Source: Oscillospiraceae bacterium (lineage in GTDB: Bacteria; Bacillota; Clostridia; Oscillospirales; Ruminococcaceae). From it: 64,000 nucleotides of DNA. The translations under genes were made by a program, and so were the position numbers. The notes under the pieces were generated by a model, which did not search any database, had not been told where the DNA came from, and was given only the letters and a program-made list of their open reading frames with translations. Location of the stretch: the NCBI GenBank assembly GCA_018110825.1, contig JAGBCL010000095.1, positions 186,001-250,000 on the forward strand, in the 5' to 3' direction. Shown one piece after another: positions 52,571-61,601 of the stretch. Each line of letters starts with the position of its first letter. The stretch's first letter is position 1.

Positions 52571-53422
52571 ATGAGTTTTTTTGCAAAGGCAAAGGACAGT
52601 ATTATCCTTGCACTTAAAGGAATTATAATTGGTATCGGCAACGCTATCCCAGGTGTAAGCGGAGGTACAATTGCTGTTGTAACAAAAATATATGACCGAC
52701 TTATCGGTGCAATCACTCCGAATATAAAGAAGCTTATCAAGAATATGCCGTTTCTTATCCCTGTAGGGATTGGTATGGTAATCGGTATTTTTCTGACATC
52801 TGTTGCTCTGGAGCAGCTTTTCAAAAATTATAACGTTCCTACACAGCTTACATTTCTCGGACTTATTGTGGGAAGTTTGCCCCTTGTGTTGAACGAGTGC
52901 AAGAAGGAACAGAAGAAAATCCGTCCCATAAATCTTATCCCGTTTGCAGTTGGTGTGATATTTATGATTGTACTTCTTTTCGCAGGCAGCGGTAAGGCAC
53001 TGTTCAGCGGCGGTACATTAAGCGTAAGAGATGTTGTGCTGTATATCGTGATGGGATTTATTGCTGCTGTAACAATGATTATCCCAGGTGTAAGCGGTTC
53101 AATGGTAATGAAGATTTTCGGTGCTTACGACTCTGTAATTTCAGCTGTTGCAAATCTGGAAATTCCCGTGCTTGTATGCTTCGGAGCAGGTGCCGTAATC
53201 GGTGTGTTCGTTGCTGCAAAGGTTATCGATGTGCTGATAAAGAAGTATCGTCAGGGAGTCTACTGCCTGATTATCGGTCTGATTGTCGGCTCTGTGCCGC
53301 ATATTTTTCCTGCAGAATTCCGTTTCAATGCACAGGGAATTATCGGAATAATATTGTTCTTTGTCGGTGCGGCAATTCCGCTTCTGATGGAGCGTCCATT
53401 CAAAAAAAAGGAAAGCGAATGA
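52571..53422 (+). CDS. DUF368-family polyprenyl-phosphate transporter
   Basis: A 283-residue membrane protein with about eight helices in two inverted halves, each with a glycine-rich loop: GNAIPGVSGGTIAVVT near residue 24 and IIPGVSGSMVMKIFG near residue 177. DUF368 proteins (PopT type) were recently linked to flipping the C55 undecaprenyl-phosphate carrier back across the membrane for wall synthesis. The assignment rests on the duplicated PGVSG motif. GAAAGGAACTG precedes the start; a terminator follows. Confidence 0.88.
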   Translation: MSFFAKAKDSIILALKGIIIGIGNAIPGVSGGTIAVVTKIYDRLIGAITPNIKKLIKNMPFLIPVGIGMVIGIFLTSVALEQLFKNYNVPTQLTFLGLIVGSLPLVLNECKKEQKKIRPINLIPFAVGVIFMIVLLFAGSGKALFSGGTLSVRDVVLYIVMGFIAAVTMIIPGVSGSMVMKIFGAYDSVISAVANLEIPVLVCFGAGAVIGVFVAAKVIDVLIKKYRQGVYCLIIGLIVGSVPHIFPAEFRFNAQGIIGIILFFVGAAIPLLMERPFKKKESE

Positions 53423-53426
53423 TTGT

Positions 53427-53453
53427 GGGGTGCTGAATTTACAGCACCCTTTT
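53427..53453 (+). terminator. Intrinsic terminator
   Basis: GGGTGCTG and CAGCACCC form an 8-bp stem around AATTTA, followed by TTTT. Confidence 0.88.
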
Positions 53454-53564
53454 GTTGTAATAATTTGTTTTACAAATACTAACAAAATTATGACATAAAA
53501 AATACAAATTAGAATATATAACATTTTGTTTTTAAGTTATAATATCATCTGATGAGGTGATAAA

Positions 53565-54902
53565 ATGGCTAAAACAACAAATCTTACAGAGGGAAAGGTT
53601 TCCGCAATTCTTCTCAGCTTCTTTTTCCCTATGCTGTTTACAAACCTGCTGCAGCAGGTATATACATTTGCCGATGCCGCAATTGTGGGTAAAGGACTCG
53701 GTGACAACTCCCTTGCGGCAGTCGGAAATATGACTTCACTTGCTTTTTTTATAACTGGATTTTCAATCGGCATGACAAACGGGTTCGGTGTTATTATTGC
53801 ACAGAATTACGGAAGCGGTAATATTGACAAGTTAAGGAAAAGTATTGCTGCTTCGATTAAGCTTTCGGCAATCATTTCGGTAGTGCTGACAATTGTTGGA
53901 CTGGTTTTTCTCAGACCCGTAATGATTGCAATTCATACCTCTGAAGATATTCTTGAGGAAAGCCTCTTGTACGGCTACATTCTTTTCGGCGGACTTGTTA
54001 CAGCTGTAGCGTATAATATGTGTTCGGGTATACTCCGTGCACTGGGTGACAGTACAACTCCTTTCAAGGCAATAATTGTTTCTTCTGTGGTAAATGTTGG
54101 ACTTAACTGTATTTTTATTTTCGGTTTAGGTACAGGAGTAGAAGGTGCGGCAATAGCAACAATTATTTCTCAGGCACTTTCTGCAGTTATCTGTTTTATC
54201 AGAATAAGGCAGATTGAGGTAATTGCACTCAGACGTGAGGATTTTGCGGCAGATATGAAGCTTAATGGAATATTGCTGAAAAATGGTATTCCAATGGCTT
54301 GTATGAATTCAATAACGGCTGTCGGAAGTATGATTGTTCAGTCTTATGTAAATGCACTCGGTGTAATATACACCTCAGCATATTCTGTAGGAATAAGATA
54401 TATCAATCTGCTCATGATACCATCTTTGACAGCAGGATTGTCAACATCATCATTTGCAAGTCAGAATTATGGTGCCGGTAAATATCACCGTATCAGAGAG
54501 GGCGTGCGTGTAAGTATTGGAATAGCACTGCTTTCGTATGTCTTTGTCGGTGCAGCACTGCTTCTTGTGCCTGAATTCCTTGCCAAAATAATGCTTAACG
54601 GAGATGAGGCGATAGGTCTTGCTGTGGAATTCCTCCGTATAGTTGGAGTAACCTTCTGGATTATAAGTGTAATGTTTACATTCAGAAATGCCGTTCAGGG
54701 AATGGGATACCCATTTGTGCCGATGTGCTCAGGAGTGCTTGAAATGATTATGAGAATTTCCGCAATTGTTCTGTTGCTTCCGAAAATAGGATTTAAGGCG
54801 ACTGCGGTTGCAGAAGCTGCTGCATGGTCAGGAGCATTGCTTATGAATTTTGCTGCATACGTTGTTCATATAAACAAGAAGCTGAAAAAAACAATTGAAT
54901 AA
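53565..54902 (+). CDS. MATE-family efflux transporter
   Basis: A 445-residue protein with 12 membrane helices in two homologous halves. LTEGKVSAILLSFFFPMLFTNLLQQVYTF and a GFGVIIAQNYGSGN loop are typical of the DinF/NorM-like MATE group, ion-driven multidrug or metabolite exporters. The substrate is unknown. ATG 53565 follows GAGGTGA; TATAAT at 53538-53543 is a likely -10 box although no good -35 is seen. Confidence 0.9.
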   Translation: MAKTTNLTEGKVSAILLSFFFPMLFTNLLQQVYTFADAAIVGKGLGDNSLAAVGNMTSLAFFITGFSIGMTNGFGVIIAQNYGSGNIDKLRKSIAASIKLSAIISVVLTIVGLVFLRPVMIAIHTSEDILEESLLYGYILFGGLVTAVAYNMCSGILRALGDSTTPFKAIIVSSVVNVGLNCIFIFGLGTGVEGAAIATIISQALSAVICFIRIRQIEVIALRREDFAADMKLNGILLKNGIPMACMNSITAVGSMIVQSYVNALGVIYTSAYSVGIRYINLLMIPSLTAGLSTSSFASQNYGAGKYHRIREGVRVSIGIALLSYVFVGAALLLVPEFLAKIMLNGDEAIGLAVEFLRIVGVTFWIISVMFTFRNAVQGMGYPFVPMCSGVLEMIMRISAIVLLLPKIGFKATAVAEAAAWSGALLMNFAAYVVHINKKLKKTIE

Positions 54903-54955
54903 TAATTTCAGAATTTTCGGGAAAGCTAATAAAAACTTTCCGAGGAGAAAATACG

Positions 54956-56080
54956 ATGAAAATTTCTGAAAAATCAAAAAGCTCCGGGCAGTTTAATAAC
55001 AGCCGCATCGGAGCTTTTCCGTTTGTTGTGCTTGCTGTGTCGGCAGCTATGATAATCCTTGCTTCTGTTGGAATGTACTTTTTGGGCAGCTCAGATACAG
55101 AGGCGGAGGAAACATACAGAAGCGTTATAACTTTTACAAAGGCAAAAAAAGAGCTTTCCGTTCCTGAAATAGTAAAAAAGGTAAAGCCGTCTGTCGTTGG
55201 AATTTCCTCAGATTTCGGAGAAAAAAGCGGGACGGGTACAGGGATAATCATATCATCTGACGGTTATATTGCAACAAATGCTCATGTCGTGAGGAGCAGC
55301 GACGTCCAGCATTTACCTGCCGAACAGATTACAGTGGTGCTTGAAGGGAAAAGTGAGTATACAGCAGAAATTGTAGGTGTTGACCCGAGAACAGACCTTG
55401 CAGTACTGAAAATAGATGTTGGAGATTTAAAGCTGACTGCTGCAGAGTTTGGGGATAGTACGTCCCTTACCGAGGGAGAACTTGCGGTTGCAATCGGCAA
55501 TCCGTTGGGATTTGAATTATATGGCTCTGTAACATGCGGAATAATAAGTGCACTGAATCGTACAATAACAATTGATGAATACGAAATGACACTTATACAG
55601 ACCGATGCAGCCATTAATCCGGGCAACAGTGGTGGACCTCTTCTCAACTCCTGCGGTCAGGTCGTTGGTATTAATTCAAGTAAAATCATTTCTGACTATG
55701 CAGAGGGACTCGGATTTGCAATTCCGATAACATCAGCAAAAACAGTAATTGACGAACTCATTGAAAATGGTTATGTCACGGGCAGGGCAAGCATAGGAAT
55801 AAGCGGCGAGGATGTGGGCGAAAGCAATGCACGTTATTACGATTTGCCTGAGGGTGTGTATGTTAGGTATATAGAAAAAAATTCCGCTGCCGAAGCAAGC
55901 GGAATTGAAGTCGGGGATATAATTGTTGCAGCAGACGGAAAAAGTATCCGTACCATGCGTGAACTGAACAGAATAAAAGAAGATTTCAGTTCGGGAGAAA
56001 AGCTGCCGCTTACAATATTCCGTGACGGAGAAAATGTTAGTGTGACAGTAATTCTCGGTGAAGAAAAAACTAAAGTTTGA
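54956..56080 (+). CDS. HtrA/DegP-like S1C serine protease
   Basis: A 374-residue membrane-anchored protease. One helix (about residues 20-43) is followed by a trypsin-like domain with His110 (NAHVV), Asp147 (RTDLAV) and Ser225 (NPGNSGGP). A PDZ domain (about 272-370) includes AAEASGIEVGDIIVAADG. HtrA proteases degrade misfolded exported proteins. GAGGAGAAA precedes the start. A hairpin just upstream (54917-54943) could affect the ribosome site. Its 3' end overlaps the convergent lipoprotein gene by 11 nt. Confidence 0.93.
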   Translation: MKISEKSKSSGQFNNSRIGAFPFVVLAVSAAMIILASVGMYFLGSSDTEAEETYRSVITFTKAKKELSVPEIVKKVKPSVVGISSDFGEKSGTGTGIIISSDGYIATNAHVVRSSDVQHLPAEQITVVLEGKSEYTAEIVGVDPRTDLAVLKIDVGDLKLTAAEFGDSTSLTEGELAVAIGNPLGFELYGSVTCGIISALNRTITIDEYEMTLIQTDAAINPGNSGGPLLNSCGQVVGINSSKIISDYAEGLGFAIPITSAKTVIDELIENGYVTGRASIGISGEDVGESNARYYDLPEGVYVRYIEKNSAAEASGIEVGDIIVAADGKSIRTMRELNRIKEDFSSGEKLPLTIFRDGENVSVTVILGEEKTKV

Positions 56081-56600
56081 TGTATACTGTGGTGAGTTGT
56101 CTGTTTGTGAATTCAAAAACAAGCTGTGTTATTCCTCCGCCTTCAAATGTGTAAACAATATGTTCGTCTTCAATACCCATGACAGAGTTCGCATAACCGA
56201 CTTTTTTCGGAATGTCTGATGGCCGTGCACTGAAATCAATTCCGTATAAGGAAAAGTCCGACGGAGAAGTGCCGCGGGAAAATTGTAAGGAAACTATGTT
56301 GCCATTTTCATCAGTTTCAGCATTTGCATAGGAATTATCATCAAAGTATATGATGCCTTCCAATAAAGCAAATTGAGAATACTCGTCAGGTGACATGGGA
56401 AGCGGACGGTATTCTCCGCAATAGAAAATGCTTTCCAGAAGCTGTTTTCCGGTCCAGTCACGTACAAGTGCATATTCATTTTGAGTATCTGCGGTGGTTA
56501 TCGTTGTTGTTTCGGTAACCTCCGCATTTTTGGTTTCATTGCTGCAGCCGCAAAGAATTACAGCTGACAGCAGACAAGATAAAAAGCATCTGAAATTCAT
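56070..56600 (-). CDS. Hypothetical lipoprotein
   Basis: A 176-residue exported protein. The signal peptide MNFRCFLSCLLSAVILCGC ends in a lipobox with the acylated Cys at position 19, followed by a Thr-rich linker. The rest has no family I recognise (DWTGKQLLESIFYCGEYRPLP, FEGGGITQLVFEF). A promoter lies upstream, and AGGAGA precedes the ATG. No terminator separates it from htrA; their ends overlap by 11 nt. Confidence 0.75.
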   Translation of the reverse strand: MNFRCFLSCLLSAVILCGCSNETKNAEVTETTTITTADTQNEYALVRDWTGKQLLESIFYCGEYRPLPMSPDEYSQFALLEGIIYFDDNSYANAETDENGNIVSLQFSRGTSPSDFSLYGIDFSARPSDIPKKVGYANSVMGIEDEHIVYTFEGGGITQLVFEFTNRQLTTVYIKL

Positions 56601-56629
56601 AGGTATTCTCCTGAGTTATATTCAATAAA

Positions 56630-56658
56630 ATAATATCACAACATTATTTTGCTGTCAA
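56630..56658 (-). promoter_or_regulatory. Promoter of the lipoprotein gene
   Basis: On the minus strand, TTGACA (56653-56658), 17 bp, TATTAT (56630-56635). Confidence 0.8.
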
Positions 56659-56711
56659 TAAGCGGTTAAATATTTCAATATGGTTACAAAAATTCTGATT
56701 TTGCAGCAATA

Positions 56712-56740
56712 TTTAAAAATTGGTTACAGTTTGATATAAT
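56712..56740 (+). promoter_or_regulatory. Possible promoter of the ABC operon
   Basis: TGATATAAT, an extended -10 box, occurs at 56732-56740 and again at 56763-56771, ahead of the first permease gene. A weak TTTAAA lies 17 bp before the first copy. Confidence 0.5.
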
Positions 56741-56818
56741 GATAGAAAAATATGAATTGTTATGATATAATTATTAAGAATTAATAGAAAAATCGGGAAA
56801 GGAGATGTAATATCTGTT

Positions 56819-57703
56819 ATGAAAAAGAACAAATCTTCCATAAAACGTGATAAGGACAGTGTGTTTCCTTTTCTGTGTCTTATACCAAGTGTTATAGGTG
56901 TTCTGATTTTCTTTATAATTCCGTTTCTGGTAATTATTTTCTACTCAATGGTTGATAACCCTATAAATAAGGAATTCGTGTTTCTTGAAAATTACATAAA
57001 CGTCATGAAAAACAATGCCTTTAAAAAAGCGGCAATGAACACTTTTACTTTTGCGATAATATCTGTTCCGCTGGCAGTGGTGCTTTCAATGCTGCTGGCA
57101 ATGCTGCTGGACAGCAGGATTCCTTTTGTCAGCCAGTTTCGAACCAGTTTTCTTTGCCCAATGATGGTGCCTGTCGCATCAGTAGTGCTTATATGGCAGG
57201 TTATTTTTCACTATAACGGCGCACTGAATGAGTTCCTTGCACGATTTGATGTGGATAAGATTGACTGGCTTAAATCCGAATGGGGTCAGCTTGTGGTCGT
57301 AGTGCTGTTCTTGTGGAAGAACCTTGGATACAATATGATTCTGTTCCTTGCAGCGTTAAACAATATTCCGAAGGATGTCCTGGAGGTTGCAACCCTTGAG
57401 GGTGCAGGAGCAATGTATAAATTTTTCAGAATCAAGCTTCGCTACCTTTCACCGACAATTCTTTTTGTTACAGTACTGTCTTTGATAAATTCCTTTAAGG
57501 TCTTTCGTGAGGTTTACCTTCTTACAGGAGATTATCCGTATGACAGCTTGTATATGCTTCAGCATTTCATGAACAACACCTTCCGTAACATTGATTATCA
57601 GAAGCTTTCTTCGGCAGCAATTCTTATGTCAATTGTTATGATAATAATTATCGGCGCGTTGTTTATTGCTGAAAATAAGTTCGGGGAGGACGTTGAAGGA
57701 TGA
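56819..57703 (+). CDS. ABC transporter permease, sugar type (first)
   Basis: A 294-residue permease of the MalF/UgpA type, six helices. The EAA loop is EVATLEGAGAMYKFFRIKL, which docks an ATPase. Its sugar or other substrate is unknown. The start follows a GGAGATG site at a rather long 13-14 nt spacing. The stop overlaps the second permease start (ATGA). First gene of a five-gene operon. Confidence 0.9.
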   Translation: MKKNKSSIKRDKDSVFPFLCLIPSVIGVLIFFIIPFLVIIFYSMVDNPINKEFVFLENYINVMKNNAFKKAAMNTFTFAIISVPLAVVLSMLLAMLLDSRIPFVSQFRTSFLCPMMVPVASVVLIWQVIFHYNGALNEFLARFDVDKIDWLKSEWGQLVVVVLFLWKNLGYNMILFLAALNNIPKDVLEVATLEGAGAMYKFFRIKLRYLSPTILFVTVLSLINSFKVFREVYLLTGDYPYDSLYMLQHFMNNTFRNIDYQKLSSAAILMSIVMIIIIGALFIAENKFGEDVEG

Positions 57704-58623
57704 TTAACTCTGTTACTGCGGATAAAAAACGCAGACCTTCCCGTACAAAGCAGAAGATAATTATGGCACTGCTTACGATTTTTGCAGCAGTTGCGGCGGT
57801 TATATTTCTGCTTCCCACAGTCCTGACAATTGCAAATTCGTTTATGAGTGCCTCAGAAATCAATTCGAATTACGGTGCTGTATTTGCAACAACTGAGGAA
57901 GGCAGTAAGGTTTTTATTGCTGAAAAGGTTAACCTGAAATTTATTCCCGATATGGTTTCATTCAGTCAGTATTTTACAGTGCTTTTCAAAAGTCCTGATT
58001 ATCTGCTGAAATTCTGGAATTCGGTAATTCTGGTTGTTCCGATTGTGGTTTTTCAGCTTGCAACAGCGACGCTTGCAGCATATGGTTTTGCAAGACTTAA
58101 AGGCAGACTGAAGGAAATATTGTTTTTCGTGTACATAGTCGTAATGCTTATGCCGTATCAGGTAACGCTTGTACCGAATTACCTTGTGTCAGATTGGCTG
58201 AATATACTTGATACACGTTGGGCAATCATTCTGCCGGGTATATTTACCCCGTTCTCTGTTTTTTTGCTGACAAAAATAATGAGACGTATTCCTCCGGTAA
58301 TGATTGAAGCGGCAAAGCTTGACGGAGCAGGTGAGCTTCAGATTTTTATGTATATCTGTATGCCGCTTTGCAAAAGTGCACTTTACTCTGTGGCAATTCT
58401 CGTTTTTATTGATTACTGGAATATGGTTGAGCAGCCTCTTATTCTGCTTTCGGACCAGGACCTTTATCCGTTGTCGGTATTTCTGTCTCAGATTAACACA
58501 GGAGAAATTGGTCTTGCATTTGCAGTTGCAACAATTTATATGATACCTGCTTTGCTTATTTTCCTCTATGGTGAGGACTATTTGGTTGAGGGCATTACTT
58601 ATTCCGGCGGTATCAAGGGTTAA
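57700..58623 (+). CDS. ABC transporter permease, sugar type (second)
   Basis: A 307-residue permease of the MalG/UgpE type. The EAA loop is EAAKLDGAGELQIFMYICMP and the family PxxxFLLTKIMRRIPP-like segment precedes it. It forms the second half of the channel with the gene before. Overlap of 4 nt indicates coupling. Final residues YSGGIKG are typical of the carbohydrate uptake group. Confidence 0.9.
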   Translation: MINSVTADKKRRPSRTKQKIIMALLTIFAAVAAVIFLLPTVLTIANSFMSASEINSNYGAVFATTEEGSKVFIAEKVNLKFIPDMVSFSQYFTVLFKSPDYLLKFWNSVILVVPIVVFQLATATLAAYGFARLKGRLKEILFFVYIVVMLMPYQVTLVPNYLVSDWLNILDTRWAIILPGIFTPFSVFLLTKIMRRIPPVMIEAAKLDGAGELQIFMYICMPLCKSALYSVAILVFIDYWNMVEQPLILLSDQDLYPLSVFLSQINTGEIGLAFAVATIYMIPALLIFLYGEDYLVEGITYSGGIKG

Positions 58624-58638
58624 GAAAGGAATTTGCAT

Positions 58639-60522
58639 ATGAATGAAAATAGTACGAAAAAAAGGGAATGGGTAAAAAATGCAATAATTATTTTCCTTGT
58701 AATTATGCTGATTTTAACATTCTTTTCCAATACGATAATGAATTATTCTCTTCCTGAGGTTTCGGCACAGTATGTAAGCAGCGGTACCCTCTCTGAACAG
58801 ATAAGAGGAAGCGGTATGGTTGAAGCTAATCAAAGCTATGAAGTAAAGCTTGATGAAACCAGAACAATCGAATCTATCAGCGTGAAGGTAGGTGACATTG
58901 TCCAGAAGGGGCAGACTATACTTACTCTTGAAGATAGCGAAAGTACTGAGCTTGAAGCTGCAAAGAAAACACTTGACAGCCTTAAGCTTGAGTATGAAAA
59001 GTCACTTCTTGCTGCAGGTGCTGATTATAGCCTTGATAATCTGAGCATAGCGAATAAGGAAGAAGATCTTGAACTCCTTAAAGCTGATTATGAAAAGCTT
59101 GGTGAATATCGTGAGGAGTATGAAAAGGTTGAAGATACAATCAAGAATTACGAAAAGATGATAGAATCCTATACAGAGCAGATTGCTGCACTGGGTACAG
59201 GCGATTATTCTGTTCTGAGCGGAGATTTCTACACAAAAGTAAACAATGCAAAAACCGCATATGATGCAGCCGAAAAAGCTAAGGCAAAGACAGAAGAAAA
59301 AATTAAAGAGTACGAAAACGAAATTGCATCAGGCGGAAATGATGAAGCAATAAAGGCTGCAAAGCAGGCTGTTGAAAATAAGGCCCTTGAAATTGAAAAT
59401 ACTGAAAATGCGATTACTCTTGAATATCTCAGTGATGATTACAATGAAGAAACGGTTAATAGCCTGAGAACTTCGCTTACACAACTGAAACTTGAATTGA
59501 AACATCTTCAGGAGGATTATGACAGCGAGCTTTCCAAGTCGGGCAATTACTCAAAAAGCAAGCTGCTTCTGCAAGGTGAAAAGTCAACGCTTTCTGTTAA
59601 TCAGGGCAAGTGTGACAAGACAAAGGAAAATCTGGATAAAGTTCTTGTGGAGGTTAAGAATGATTTAAAGAAAAAGCTGGAGGAAACTCAGGAAAAGCTT
59701 GATGACCTTAAAGCTGATTCTGAAGAATTGAAGAGCAAAGCTTCCAAGACTGACAGTGAAGCTGAAGCTGAAATCCGTGCAATTGAACGTGAGCTTGAAC
59801 AGATGAAGATAACTCTTGCTCAGAAACAGCAGGCTGATGCTGAAAGTGCAGGAGTTGCAGAACTGGATATGGCTGCAAAGCAAGAAGAAATTGCTGAGCA
59901 GGAGGCGCTTGTTGAGAAGCTGGCGTCAAGGTCTGTTGATGCCGAAATAGTTGCACAGGTTGCAGGAAAAATCACAGCACTTCCGTTTGTTGCAGGAGAA
60001 GAGGCTGCACAAGGTTCTTCCGTTGCAACAATTGAAATTGTGGATAAGGGCTATACTCTTGATATGACCGTAACAACAGAGCAGGCAAGAAAGCTTAAAA
60101 TCGGAGATACAGCTGAAATTCAGTATTTCTGGTATGGTGAGGTTTCTGCAACACTGCAGTCGATTAAATCTGATACGGCTAATCCCGCAAAGAACAAAAT
60201 CCTTAGCTTTGCAATAACCGGAGATGTTACTCCCGGTCAGAGCCTGCAGCTTGCCATAGGTGCAAAAGGTCAGCCGTATGAAACAATCGTCCCTAACAGT
60301 GCAATCCGTGAGGACAATAACGGTAAGTTTGTTCTTGCTGTCAAGGCAAAGAGCAGTCCTCTTGGAAATCGGTATACTGCGGAAAGAGTTGATATTGAGG
60401 TGCTTGCTTCCGATGATACTTCATCGGCAATTTCAGGCGGCCTTTTCGGCGGCGAATTTATTATAACAACCTCCACGAAGCCTATTGAAGCAGGAATGCA
60501 GGTTCGACTTGTAGAGTCCTGA
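58639..60522 (+). CDS. HlyD-like adaptor (membrane fusion protein)
   Basis: A 627-residue protein with one N-terminal membrane helix (about 13-37), then a split lipoyl/barrel domain (VEANQSYEVKLDETRTIESISVKVGDIVQKGQ), and a long coiled-coil hairpin of about 320 residues (about 105-440) before the returning half (AQVAGKITALPFV). It resembles periplasmic adaptor proteins of export systems; in Gram-positives these extend from the membrane to the wall. Start 58639 is used because GAAAGGA lies 8 nt before; TTG 58633 is in frame. Confidence 0.85.
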   Translation: MNENSTKKREWVKNAIIIFLVIMLILTFFSNTIMNYSLPEVSAQYVSSGTLSEQIRGSGMVEANQSYEVKLDETRTIESISVKVGDIVQKGQTILTLEDSESTELEAAKKTLDSLKLEYEKSLLAAGADYSLDNLSIANKEEDLELLKADYEKLGEYREEYEKVEDTIKNYEKMIESYTEQIAALGTGDYSVLSGDFYTKVNNAKTAYDAAEKAKAKTEEKIKEYENEIASGGNDEAIKAAKQAVENKALEIENTENAITLEYLSDDYNEETVNSLRTSLTQLKLELKHLQEDYDSELSKSGNYSKSKLLLQGEKSTLSVNQGKCDKTKENLDKVLVEVKNDLKKKLEETQEKLDDLKADSEELKSKASKTDSEAEAEIRAIERELEQMKITLAQKQQADAESAGVAELDMAAKQEEIAEQEALVEKLASRSVDAEIVAQVAGKITALPFVAGEEAAQGSSVATIEIVDKGYTLDMTVTTEQARKLKIGDTAEIQYFWYGEVSATLQSIKSDTANPAKNKILSFAITGDVTPGQSLQLAIGAKGQPYETIVPNSAIREDNNGKFVLAVKAKSSPLGNRYTAERVDIEVLASDDTSSAISGGLFGGEFIITTSTKPIEAGMQVRLVES

Positions 60523-60536
60523 TGAATGGAGCAGAT

Positions 60537-61601
60537 ATGAAACGAAAATACATACTTCTTATTGCATTGAACGGAATTTCAGTTCTGCTTTTTGTAATAA
60601 TGACGCTGATTGCGGCAGGGATTGAGAAATCCTTGCCTGACCAGCAGACTGTCGGAAGATGGTCAGACAAAGATAATCGTTATTCTCAGGTAAGCGTTTT
60701 TACCGAAAGCATGTCATCAATTAATATTGACGGTATTTTTACTGCAAGAGTTGATATTGAAAAGAGGCTTGTTGAAAATTCCCTTGTTTCTGAGAAAGCA
60801 AATGCAAGAATCTGGGTTGACGCTTTTTCTTCAAATCAAGGAAAATTGACTGTAACATCAGCTTACGGAAATGCAGAAGCGGAAACAATTATTACCGGCG
60901 GAGATTTCTTTTTGTTCCATCCTCTTGAACTTATTTCAGGATACTATTATTCTGAGGATAACCTCATGCATGACAGAATACTGATTGACGAAAACCTTGC
61001 GTGGCAGCTTTATGGTGCAAGCGACATTCAGGGAAAGCCAGTGATTATAGGTTCAAAATATTACTATATTGCAGGTGTTTTCAAAAATAGCAGCAATTCA
61101 GATGTTGAAAAGGTTTCGGGTAATGTGCCTACTATGTTTATGCCTTATCAGGGCTATGAAATTCTTGGTAATACTCCGTATTTCAGCTGTTATGAAGCCT
61201 GTTTGCCCAATCCCGTAACGGGACTTGCACTTAAAATCGTTACCGATTCAGTGCCTGTAAAAGAAACAAATTCGGTTATTGTTGAAAATTCCGAACGATA
61301 TAGTTTGAAAAACAAATTCGGAATAATACAGAACTTTGGTATGCGTTCGGTAAAAGATAATGCTGTAGTGTATCCATATTGGGAAAATGCCGCAAGAATT
61401 ACTGAGGACAAATCAGCACTGGTGCTTGTTTTCCAGCTTATAGGGCTGATAATTCCAATCGGTACAGTATTAACATACATAGTTATCGGCTACCGAAAAA
61501 GGAAAAACTTTTTTACATGGTTTGCAAATGCCGTAAAAAGCATTTTCAATAAATTATTTGCAAAATTCAAAAACAGAAAGGCAGGTATTGCTGATGAATA
61601 A
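60537..61601 (+). CDS. MacB-like periplasmic core domain protein
   Basis: A protein of about 354 residues. An N-terminal helix (about residues 5-27), a large extracellular domain and one C-terminal helix (about 300-325) are visible. VIIGSKYYYIAGVFKNS and the strand order match the core of MacB/FtsX-type permeases, but the three-helix FtsX part is reduced to one helix. ATG 60537 follows TGGAG; ATG 60522 is an alternative start. It overlaps the next start by 8 nt. Confidence 0.72.
   Translation: MKRKYILLIALNGISVLLFVIMTLIAAGIEKSLPDQQTVGRWSDKDNRYSQVSVFTESMSSINIDGIFTARVDIEKRLVENSLVSEKANARIWVDAFSSNQGKLTVTSAYGNAEAETIITGGDFFLFHPLELISGYYYSEDNLMHDRILIDENLAWQLYGASDIQGKPVIIGSKYYYIAGVFKNSSNSDVEKVSGNVPTMFMPYQGYEILGNTPYFSCYEACLPNPVTGLALKIVTDSVPVKETNSVIVENSERYSLKNKFGIIQNFGMRSVKDNAVVYPYWENAARITEDKSALVLVFQLIGLIIPIGTVLTYIVIGYRKRKNFFTWFANAVKSIFNKLFAKFKNRKAGIADE

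Noticed and set aside
54917-54943. Terminator after the MATE gene
   Set aside because: The stem has a bulge and is followed by the ribosome site of htrA, not a T-run.
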